Shown here: positions 34,091 to 41,252 of the stretch, one piece after another
How positions within the stretch are numbered: position 1 is the first letter of the stretch
Layout of the letters: each line of letters begins with the position of its first letter
Program-made: the position numbers and the translations under genes
Origin: CADEEX01 sp964577955
GTDB taxonomy: Bacteria > Acidobacteriota > Vicinamibacteria > Vicinamibacterales > CAVVIG01
Direction of reading: 5' to 3'
Length of the DNA: 64,000 nucleotides
Assembly (NCBI GenBank): GCA_964577955.1
Contig: CAZOAZ010000032.1
Coordinates: 8,750-72,749, forward strand
Notes under the pieces: model-generated
Database searches by the model: none
Seen by the model: the letters and a program-made list of their open reading frames with translations, nothing else
What the model was told of the DNA's origin: nothing

Positions 34091-36529
34091 TCACAGGGAA
34101 ACTCGCCGCAACCGCAGGGCATTGCCAATGACCGAGACGGAGCTGAAGGTCATCGCGGCGCTCGCGATCATGGGGCTGAGGAGCAGGCCCAGGAATGGAT
34201 AGAGCACGCCAGCAGCCACAGGCACGCCGAGCACGTTGTAAACGAACGCGAAGAACAGATTCTGACGGATGTTGCTCATCGTGGACCGACTAAGCCGGCG
34301 CGCTCGCACGATCCCGCGCAGGTCGCCTTTGACCAAGGTTACGCCGGCGCTTTCCATCGCCACGTCCGTTCCGGTGCCCATCGCGATACCCACGTCCGCA
34401 GCAGCCAATGCCGGCGCATCGTTGATGCCGTCGCCTGCCATCGCGACACGCTCACCGCGCTCCTGCAGGCGCTTGACGACGGCCGCCTTCTGGTCCGGCA
34501 ACACGTCGGCTTCGATGTGATCGATCCCGACCGACCGAGCGACAGCTTCAGCGGTCGTGCGATTGTCGCCGGTCAGCATGACGACCTTGATGCCGTCGTG
34601 GTGCAGCGCCTCAATCGCCTCCGACGTGGTCGCCTTGATCGGATCCGCGACGCTAACGAGTCCTGCGGATTGACGATCGACGGCGACGAACATCACTGTC
34701 TGTCCTTCACGGCGGAGCGCGTCCGCGCGGTCGAGCAGTGGCCCGGGATCGATGCTCAGCGCTTCGAGGTGCCGAAGATTCCCGATAGCCACACTCCGGC
34801 CATCGACTGTGCCCGTCACGCCCTTGCCGGTCGCCGACTCAAAGTCACGCACCTCCGACAACGTGACACCGCGCTCTCCGGCACCACCGACGATAGCTGC
34901 GGCGAGCGGATGCTCACTGACGTTCTCGAGACTTGCGACAAGACGCAGCAGCGTTGCCGAATCGATGTCTGCTCGCGGTTCCACGGTCACTAACTTCGGC
35001 TTACCTTCCGTCAGAGTCCCCGTCTTGTCCACGACGATCGTGGTGACCTTCTCGAAGATTTCGAGCGCCTCGGCATTACGAATCAGCACGCCTGCTTCGG
35101 CGCCTCGCCCCGTCCCCACCATGATCGACATCGGTGTGGCCAAACCAAGCGCACAGGGGCACGCGATGATGAGCACGGCCACCGCGTTCACGAGCGCGTG
35201 TGCGAGCCGCGGCTCAGGTCCGTACTGCGACCACACAATGAAGGTGACCATAGCTACTGCGATGACGATCGGCACGAACCACGCCGATACGGTATCTGCG
35301 AGACGCTGGATCGGCGCTCGCGACCGCTGCGCTTCGCTCACCATACGGACAATCTGTGCGAGCAGCGTATCGCTGCCGACCCGCCGCGCTTCCATCACGA
35401 ACGTGCCCGTCCCATTGACCGTTCCACCAGTGACGGCTGATTCCTTCACCTTCTCCACCGGAATCGGCTCGCCGGTCACCATGGATTCGTCAATCGTCGT
35501 CGTTCCGTCCGTTACGACGCCGTCCACTGGCACCCGCTCGCCGGGCTTGACTCGCAAATGGTCGCCGACCTGAACCTGCTCCAGAGGAAATTCACGCTCA
35601 GAACCGTCAGACTCGATGCGGCGTGCGGTCTTCGGTGCGAGGCCCAGCAGGTTACGAATGGCGGTGCTCGTTCGCGATCGGGCGCGCAGCTCGAGGACCT
35701 GACCGAGAAGCACGAGAACGACGATCACCGCCGCCGGCTCGAAATAGACGGCCACCTCGCCCATCGTGCGGAACGAGTCTGGGAAGAATCCTGGTGCGAA
35801 AGTCGCGACGACGCTGTAGGCGTAGGCCGCGCCGACGCCAAGGGCGATCAGCGTGAACATGTTGAGGTGACGGTTCACGACGGACGCCCAGCCACGAACG
35901 AAGAACGGCCATCCGCCCCACAGAACAACGGGGCTCGCCAGTGCCAGCAGAATCCAGTTCAGCCAACCGTGAGGCAGCAGGCGTTGCAGCGGCTGTCCGG
36001 GCACGAATTCAGAAACCATGAGTGCGAGGATCGGCACCGTGATCCCTGTGGACCACCGGAACCGTCGCGCCATGTCATCGAGTTCTGGATTCTTTTCTTC
36101 GAGCGTTACGGTGCGCGGTTCGAGCGCCATTCCGCAGATTGGGCATGAGCCGGGCCCGTCGCGGACGATCTCGGGATGCATCGGGCACGTCCACTCGACC
36201 TTTGTGACCGGCGCGACATCGACGGGCTCCAGCGCCATGCCGCATTTCGGGCAGGCGCCGGGCCCCTTTTGGCGCACCTCCGGATCCATTGGGCACGTGT
36301 ATTCGCGTTCCATGTCCGCAGGCGTGGCGCCTGGTCCCGGCCGCTCGGCGAGAAACGCGTCAGGATTGGCGCGGAACTGTTCGAGACAACTCTGACTGCA
36401 GAAGTAGTACGTTCGGCCCTTGTGGTCGACGTGCCCCACAGCGTCGTCGGGAGAGATGGTCATCCCGCAAACGGGGTCGAGCACCTCGGCGGGCGCGACG
36501 GCTGTCTGATCGTGCGAATGCGATGACAT
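34091..36529 (-). CDS. copA: Copper P1B-type ATPase with YHS and two heavy-metal-binding domains
   Basis: 812 residues. N-terminus: YHS domain (17-60, DPVCGMTI and YYFCSQSC), then two HMBD motifs (YTCPMDPEVRQKGPGACPKC at about 77; WTCPMHPEIVRDGPGSCPIC at about 113). Eight membrane segments with the ion motif ACPCALGLATP, phosphorylation site VDKTGTLTEG, and hinge GDGINDAPAL. Exports Cu(I) from cytoplasm. It lies behind an ECF-type promoter at 36552-36577. Confidence 0.96.
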   Translation of the reverse strand: MSSHSHDQTAVAPAEVLDPVCGMTISPDDAVGHVDHKGRTYYFCSQSCLEQFRANPDAFLAERPGPGATPADMEREYTCPMDPEVRQKGPGACPKCGMALEPVDVAPVTKVEWTCPMHPEIVRDGPGSCPICGMALEPRTVTLEEKNPELDDMARRFRWSTGITVPILALMVSEFVPGQPLQRLLPHGWLNWILLALASPVVLWGGWPFFVRGWASVVNRHLNMFTLIALGVGAAYAYSVVATFAPGFFPDSFRTMGEVAVYFEPAAVIVVLVLLGQVLELRARSRTSTAIRNLLGLAPKTARRIESDGSEREFPLEQVQVGDHLRVKPGERVPVDGVVTDGTTTIDESMVTGEPIPVEKVKESAVTGGTVNGTGTFVMEARRVGSDTLLAQIVRMVSEAQRSRAPIQRLADTVSAWFVPIVIAVAMVTFIVWSQYGPEPRLAHALVNAVAVLIIACPCALGLATPMSIMVGTGRGAEAGVLIRNAEALEIFEKVTTIVVDKTGTLTEGKPKLVTVEPRADIDSATLLRLVASLENVSEHPLAAAIVGGAGERGVTLSEVRDFESATGKGVTGTVDGRSVAIGNLRHLEALSIDPGPLLDRADALRREGQTVMFVAVDRQSAGLVSVADPIKATTSEAIEALHHDGIKVVMLTGDNRTTAEAVARSVGIDHIEADVLPDQKAAVVKRLQERGERVAMAGDGINDAPALAAADVGIAMGTGTDVAMESAGVTLVKGDLRGIVRARRLSRSTMSNIRQNLFFAFVYNVLGVPVAAGVLYPFLGLLLSPMIASAAMTFSSVSVIGNALRLRRVSL

Positions 36530-36551
36530 GTTCCAGGGCCTCCAGTGCTTC

Positions 36552-36577
36552 GACGCAACCGAGACATCCCCATTACA
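36552..36577 (-). promoter_or_regulatory. ECF-type promoter of the copper ATPase gene
   Basis: On the minus strand TGTAAT and CGTC are separated by 16 bp. The 13-base block AAGGTGTAATGGG is identical to that at 36805-36830, and both are followed 11 bases later by TGCGT. The expected start is about 15 bases before the ATG at 36529. Confidence 0.65.
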
Positions 36578-36626
36578 CCTTGGGCGGCGTTCCTGGCGGC
36601 CTGGCCGTAACGCCGCCCGGCGAGAG

Positions 36627-36770
36627 CTACTTGGCGAATTGGCCGGGATTCGAGTCGAACTTCGCTTTGCAGCCCTTGGAGCAGAAGTAGTACGTCTTGC
36701 CGTTGTACTCGCTGCTGCCAGCCGCCTTCGCAGGATCTACCTGCATTCCGCAAACGACGTCTTTTTCCAT
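36627..36770 (-). CDS. Stand-alone 47-aa YHS-domain protein
   Basis: From ATG 36770 to the TAG at 36627. It reads MEKDVVCGMQVDP, then an SSEYNGKTYYFCSKGCKAKF segment and NPGQFAK: a complete YHS domain with one CGM and a CSKGC motif. AAGGAGAA precedes the start. Likely cytoplasmic Cu/metal-binding chaperone for the adjacent ATPase, whose own YHS domain is similar. Confidence 0.85.
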   Translation of the reverse strand: MEKDVVCGMQVDPAKAAGSSEYNGKTYYFCSKGCKAKFDSNPGQFAK

Positions 36771-36804
36771 GTGTCGGGTTCTCCTTCAGAGCATTCAACG
36801 ACCT

Positions 36805-36830
36805 AACGCAGCGAGGTCGCGCCCATTACA
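36805..36830 (-). promoter_or_regulatory. ECF-type promoter of the YHS gene
   Basis: TGTAAT-N16-CGTT on the minus strand, sharing AAGGTGTAATGGG and TGCGT spacing with the site before the copper ATPase. It starts 10 bases from the divergent ECF sigma gene. Confidence 0.65.
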
Positions 36831-36839
36831 CCTTCCAGA

Positions 36840-37494
36840 ATGAGTAGTCATGTGGCGTCCGTCAAGGCTGTCGCCGGCTCAACGGCTACGGACGCCCTGA
36901 TGGGCATGGGACCGTACAATTGCACGGTGGACTTCGCTGAACACCCGGTCGCGGTCGCAACGCTCCTCGAGAATCACCGTGCCTTCCTGAAGTATTTGGT
37001 GCGCCGAGTGGGGGACCCCGCGCTGGCCGAGGACATCCTGCAGGAAGGGTTTGCGAAGGTGATCGCGCGACCTGAGCAGGTGCCGGCGGACGAGTCCGTC
37101 ATCCCGTGGTTCTACCGCACCCTCCGCAATGCCGCGATCGATCAGTTCAGACGTCGGGGAGCTGCTGGTCGTGCCTACGAGTCCTTCGCACGCGAACTTG
37201 AAACACATGAAGCACCAACCGACGAGATGGAGTCGGAGATCTGCGCCTGCGTCTCACGCCTGGCGGCAACGCTGAAGCCCGAGTACGCCGAGGCACTCCA
37301 GGAGATCGAGGTCGGGTGGCACGCCGGTGAAGACATTCGCAGCGCAGAGGGGCCTCTCGTCGAGCAACGCAGCCGTGAGGGTCTATCGTGCACGCGAAGC
37401 ACTGAAGAAGCGGGTCACTGAATCCTGCGGAATCTGCGCAGAGCACGGATGCTTGAACTGCACATGCGGCCAAACCCGATCGCCGCCCGTTTGA
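36840..37494 (+). pseudogene. ECF sigma factor gene with Cys-rich tail, frameshifted
   Basis: The first frame gives sigma region 2 (NHRAFLKYLVRRVGDPALAE, DQFRRRG) up to LKPEYAEALQEIEV, then meaningless sequence to 37421. From about 37312 the +1 frame continues exactly as region 4 should: GGTPVKTFAAQRGLSSSNAA, VRVYRAREALKKRV, then a Cys-rich tail CGICAEHGCLNCTCGQ and a stop at 37492-37494. One extra base (or two missing) near GAGGTCGGGTGG explains it. The tail resembles metal-sensing CorE-type sigma factors. Either a sequencing error, a true null, or recoding. Confidence 0.8.
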
Positions 37495-37603
37495 GTCCTT
37501 CGTTCAGATAGCGTTCAACTTCGGCACTTAGAATGTCCAGTGAGGAGACGGCACCCTCCAGGCGGGCCGGGACGCCTGGTCGGTGAGCTCCGGGATGGCG
37601 CCA

Positions 37604-38283
37604 TGATGATGCCCGCGGGTCTACGCAAGTTTACGTTTGCCGCACACATCACTTCTTCGGTCGGGTGGGTCGGTGCGGTGATCGTGTTCCTTGCTTTGGC
37701 AGTCGTCGCGTTGACCAGCCAGAGCGAAATGACGGTGCGTGGTGCGTATCTCGTGATGGCGCCCGCGGCATGGTTCGTTCTGGTGCCTTTGGCGCACGCC
37801 TCGCTAATCAGCGGGGTCGCGCTGTCGCTCGGTACCACCTGGGGTCTCGTTCGCCACTACTGGGTCGTCTTAAAGCTCGGGATTACGGTTTTTTGCACCG
37901 CCATCCTGCTGATCTACATGGGCACGTTCAGGCAGATGGCGGGTATCGCGGCAGATCCGATGATGGATCTCGAGCATGTCCGAAACGCATCGCCACTGTT
38001 GCACGCCGTGCTCGCCCTGGCGCTGTTGCTGGCCGCGACATGGCTGGGTGTCTACAAGCCGTTTGGCGTGACTCCTTACGGTAGCCGCAGAATGGACGAA
38101 CGGCTCTCAAGGTTCAACCTCTCGAGCGCTGCCTTCTCCCGTAGCGGTGGTCCAAGGATCGCATCTACAGAACGCATAGCGCCCGGACGTAAGGAGCTGT
38201 ATCTTCTCGTCGGCATCGTTGGTCTGCTCCTGTTGTTTCTGATCTTCCACATCATCAGCGGCGGAGTTGGCGGCCATCAATGA
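37604..38283 (+). CDS. Polytopic membrane protein (unknown family)
   Basis: 226 residues from the first of three ATG codons at 37604 (MMMPAGLRKFTFAAHITSSV). Five membrane segments (about 14-38, 50-75, 85-107, 130-152, 200-220). A His (HITSSVGWVG) in helix 1, H-A-S in helix 2 and H-Y-W before helix 3 could bind haem or copper. It lies behind the frameshifted sigma gene on the same strand. Possibly a DUF2269-like protein; not certain. Confidence 0.65.
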
Positions 38284-38319
38284 TCACGCCGGTAGACGTC
38301 TGACGCGATAGGGCTCGCA

Positions 38320-38344
38320 CCGGCCGACGTTTTCGGTCGGCCGG
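38320..38344. terminator. Bidirectional hairpin between convergent genes
   Basis: Perfect 9-bp stem CCGGCCGAC/GTCGGCCGG with a 7-base T-rich loop, followed by a second small hairpin GCAGTC-TT-GACTGC. It separates genes ending at 38283 (+) and 38358 (-). Confidence 0.7.
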
Positions 38345-38357
38345 GCAGTCTTGACTG

Positions 38358-38708
38358 CTACTTCTGGTGCATCTTCTGCATCATGCTCATCATGCTCATG
38401 CACCCTGTCATGTGCTGCTTCATCTCAGCCAGCGGCTTCTGTGCCTGATCCAGCGCGGCACGCATCTTCGCGGGATCGTTCGAAGCCTTCGCTTCGTCGA
38501 TAGTTCGCGTCAATTGCTCGATCGTCTTTGACGTCGACCGACAGTGCTCCTGACAGCCCTTCATCATGTCAGGCATCGACATCGTCTGAGAGGGCTGTGT
38601 AGGCGGCACCTGTGTTCCTCGTCCAGATGCCGTTTGTGATTGGGCCACGACCGACACGCTCAGCAAAGCTGCAGCGACTATCGCCAGACACCCTTGATGA
38701 CGAATCAT
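38358..38708 (-). CDS. Secreted Met/His/Cys-rich small protein
   Basis: 116 residues from ATG 38708. Signal peptide ending VVAQ, then helices with SMPDMMKGCQEHC and EMKQHMTGCMSMMSMMQKMH: many Met, His and three Cys suited to Cu(I). Likely a periplasmic copper-binding protein; no named family recognised. Confidence 0.7.
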   Translation of the reverse strand: MIRHQGCLAIVAAALLSVSVVAQSQTASGRGTQVPPTQPSQTMSMPDMMKGCQEHCRSTSKTIEQLTRTIDEAKASNDPAKMRAALDQAQKPLAEMKQHMTGCMSMMSMMQKMHQK

Positions 38709-38781
38709 TGGATACTCCTTCATAAACTGGTCTTCGCAAAGCCGCCAGATCCAGCAGCGTGCAGGGACAGGTCCCGTACAC

Positions 38782-39471
38782 TCAGGCAGCTTGCGCAAGC
38801 TGCGCGTGCTTCGTTGCTTCCGCGCGAGCGTGACTAGCCGATTCACGGGCCTGTCTTGCCAGCCGCTCGAAGTGGATCGAGGGATCACCGCCACTCTTGC
38901 GGACCTGCGCCCGATACGTCTGCGCGAACGACGCATACCTCTTAGCTGCTTTTGCCTGGCTGTCGGCCAACGTCGTGTAGTACTCGGCGAGGCTGCGATG
39001 CTGTGCCGGTGTACGCGCGGCTGTCGCCAATTCAGTCAGCTGCACGTCGGTTGGCGCCGGAGCCCCTTCGCCTGACTCGAACCGTTCGCTGCCGGCGGGC
39101 GCCTGCGAAGAACGTCCGTCTGCCAAGCGACCGTGATGGGCCGAGAGTTCGCGGACAATCGATGCTGCGTCGTCCGCTTGCGTTGCGGCGCGGCTCCATC
39201 GAGCACCTGGGGGAACTGCCGGAGGATGGTTCGGATTGCCAGTCATCGTTTGCGCCACAGCGCGATAGCGCCGTGCGTCGGTCGTGTACTTGTCGGCGAG
39301 CGCTGCGAAGTGGTCCCGCAAGCGCGCCTGATCGGCAGGCATGCTACTGGTGGCGAGTGCCTTGACTTCGATGCTCGTCAACAGCCTCGACCGGTCCTGA
39401 GCAACCGCGGTGGTCGTCAGTGCCAAGAGCGCGAAACCAGCCAGCATCGTACGGAAGTAGATCATTCTCAT
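38782..39471 (-). CDS. Secreted helical protein, 229 aa
   Basis: Start 39471 (MRMIYFRTMLAGFALLALTT). After the signal peptide (to AQ at about 24) the protein is helical and repetitive: a unit with H..LA..Y..DA..Y...AQ appears near 50-75 (LRDHFAALADKYTTDARRYR) and again near 165-190 (SLAEYYTTLADSQAKAAKRY). The signal peptide almost equals that of the product of 39588-40013. Unknown function. Confidence 0.65.
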   Translation of the reverse strand: MRMIYFRTMLAGFALLALTTTAVAQDRSRLLTSIEVKALATSSMPADQARLRDHFAALADKYTTDARRYRAVAQTMTGNPNHPPAVPPGARWSRAATQADDAASIVRELSAHHGRLADGRSSQAPAGSERFESGEGAPAPTDVQLTELATAARTPAQHRSLAEYYTTLADSQAKAAKRYASFAQTYRAQVRKSGGDPSIHFERLARQARESASHARAEATKHAQLAQAA

Positions 39472-39587
39472 GACGTTTCACCTCTTCACGCACCTGAACT
39501 CATGAACTGTCTTGAACAACGCCGAGCGCGTCGCCACCGCGTGACGACTGCATGTCGATGCGCCGCGCTCGACGGCTGCAAGGGCGT

Positions 39588-40013
39588 CTAAGCGACTGTC
39601 AGAGTGACCTTCTTCTGACCGACCTTCTTCCCGTCCTTCTTGACCTGGATGGTCGTTTCCCACTTGGCCCACTTGGGCGCGCGCGGTAACTTCCCTGATC
39701 CCGCGTACATTCCATTGCCGGATCGCGTGAGCTTCACCTCTTTCCACAACCAGCCCGTTGCCGGGATTCTGGCCGTCGTCAGGACGACGGACACGACGGC
39801 ATCGTTGATCGGCTGACCGTCCGCGCCTTTGACCATGACCTCGAACTGGTTCTCCCCGGTTGTCAGCGCGGTGGGTTGCGCCAGCGAAATGTCCAGTCTG
39901 GCTTCCCGGACGTTGCTGTTCGACTGCGTGGACCGGCTCTGTGCAGCGGCGCCGGTCGTTAGGGCCAACAGCGCGAGACCAGCCAACATCGTGCGGGACA
40001 TAATCGTTCTCAT
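39588..40013 (-). CDS. FixH/YtkA-like secreted protein
   Basis: 141 residues from ATG 40013 (GGAGA seven bases upstream). Signal peptide, then an Ig-like FixH/YtkA domain: TGENQFEVMVKGADGQPIND, then MYAGSGKLPRAPKWAKWETT and KVGQKKVTLTVA. Homologous to the product of 44504-44941 and to the C-terminus of the CusB protein. Met-poor compared with those two, so its ligand may differ. Confidence 0.75.
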   Translation of the reverse strand: MRTIMSRTMLAGLALLALTTGAAAQSRSTQSNSNVREARLDISLAQPTALTTGENQFEVMVKGADGQPINDAVVSVVLTTARIPATGWLWKEVKLTRSGNGMYAGSGKLPRAPKWAKWETTIQVKKDGKKVGQKKVTLTVA

Positions 40014-40111
40014 GACAGTCTCCATCTCTCTCAAATCACTCAACGAAACACACTGATTCAGGCGGCGCCCATGCACACGTCGAGCGGCCCGGTTGCTTGA
40101 GAGAGGCCGGA

Positions 40112-40453
40112 TTAAACTCGGAGGACGGTTGGAGACTTCGGATGCGCCGGTGGCGAGTGCTCGCGCGATACGACGAATGCCGCGCTTCTGTGCTCCAGAT
40201 CGAGTGCGACAGGACGGCTCGGGAGTGCGGCCACATGACCGGAAGGATCGGCGAGTTCGCGTCGACTATCCTCGCGGACGCTAGGTGGACTGACGAGGAG
40301 TGCCTCGCAGGGGTTGCGATCGGCCGAGACAGTCGCCCTCTCTTCCAAACCGACAGGAGGACACGACGAGCCGCACCAGATGAGGCAGACGGCTGTCGCG
40401 GCGGGCGTTCCCGCGAGGCTGAGCACGACGGTCAAGGCTGCGGCGCGAATCAT
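40112..40453 (-). CDS. Small secreted CxxxC protein under a SigF-type promoter
   Basis: 113 residues from ATG 40453. Signal peptide to ATAV, then CLIWCGSSCPP (C-x3-C-x3-C), one more Cys, several His near the end and a final SPTVLRV. It shares this plan with the product of 33627-34031. The GTAACC-N16-CGAA site at 40469-40494 puts the predicted mRNA start only about 10 bases before the ATG. Confidence 0.65.
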   Translation of the reverse strand: MIRAAALTVVLSLAGTPAATAVCLIWCGSSCPPVGLEERATVSADRNPCEALLVSPPSVREDSRRELADPSGHVAALPSRPVALDLEHRSAAFVVSREHSPPAHPKSPTVLRV

Positions 40454-40468
40454 CGTTCTACTGGGTAA

Positions 40469-40494
40469 TTCGACGGTGCCCCACCAATGGTTAC
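40469..40494 (-). promoter_or_regulatory. GTAACC-N16-CGAA promoter (site 1)
   Basis: Exact GTAACC (40489-40494) and CGAA (40469-40472) on the minus strand, 16 bp apart, matching the two sites around 48.5 kb and the known Caulobacter SigF consensus. Confidence 0.75.
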
Positions 40495-40502
40495 ACCCAA
40501 TA

Positions 40503-40730
40503 TCATGCGCGGCTGACACTGCGCAGGGCGATAACGACGAGCGCAATCACAGCCGCGGCTGCCACGAACATCCAGAGAATTCCGATGGCAGACATGTTCA
40601 TCATGGTTCCGCCCATATGGATCATGCCGCCTCCGCCCCACATCATCATGCCGACCATGCTGAGCAGCGGCACGACCACCAGCAGAACGGTCACAGTCAC
40701 GAGAGTCCAGACGAAAGTGCGGTTGGGCAT
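40503..40730 (-). CDS. Small Met-rich two-span membrane protein
   Basis: 75 residues from ATG 40730, with GGGAGGACGT before it. Two membrane segments (7-30 and 45-68) joined by MMMWGGGGMIHMGGTMMNMS, a Met/His/Gly loop suited to copper. Last gene of the cus cluster. Confidence 0.7.
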   Translation of the reverse strand: MPNRTFVWTLVTVTVLLVVVPLLSMVGMMMWGGGGMIHMGGTMMNMSAIGILWMFVAAAAVIALVVIALRSVSRA

Positions 40731-40799
40731 ACGTCCTCCCTTGAAGGGAGGACGCAACCGCCGTTCCATTGGCCGAACACATCACCCGCTGAGGGCACC

Positions 40800-41252
40800 T
40801 CATTTGCCGTGGCTGGCGAAGACCCGCGTCTGCCCGTTCTTGTCGAACGCGATCACGTCGAACGGCTGGCTTCCACGGCCTGGCACTTCCATACCAGGTG
40901 AACCGATCGGCATACCGGGAACGGCCAACCCGACAACCGCGGGCTTCTCCTTGAGGAGCCGCTGAACATCAGATGCCGGGACGTGGCCCTCGATGACGTA
41001 GCCATTGACGACGGCCGTATGGCACGACTGCACGCGCTGAGGCACGCGGCGACTCGCCTTGAACTCAGCCAGATCTTCGCGGTTCGTCGTGCGAACCGTG
41101 AAGCCGTTGTTCTTCAAATGTTCCACCCACTTGCTGCAACAACCACAGGTGGCGCTCTTGTACACATCGATTGTGGGTTGTTGCTGCTGCCCAGAAATTG
41201 GCGCGTACGCCACGAGAGCAACCGCCAACGACAGAATCACCTTACGGGCCAT
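40800..41252 (-). CDS. DUF411 metal-binding protein
   Basis: 150 residues from ATG 41252. Signal peptide to about 20, then the DUF411 signature YKSATCGCCSKWVEHLKNNG (C36, C38, C39), further SCHT and GHVPASDVQRLL, and a Met-rich AVPGMPIGSPGMEVPG. Periplasmic copper-binding family. Its start lies 16 bases inside the cusA 3' end. Confidence 0.88.
   Translation of the reverse strand: MARKVILSLAVALVAYAPISGQQQQPTIDVYKSATCGCCSKWVEHLKNNGFTVRTTNREDLAEFKASRRVPQRVQSCHTAVVNGYVIEGHVPASDVQRLLKEKPAVVGLAVPGMPIGSPGMEVPGRGSQPFDVIAFDKNGQTRVFASHGK

Noticed and set aside
36460..36798. 112-codon minus-strand frame between the ATPase and sigma genes
   Set aside because: It is a shifted reading of the YHS gene and the ATPase promoter; the YHS frame is the one with a recognisable domain and ribosome-binding site.
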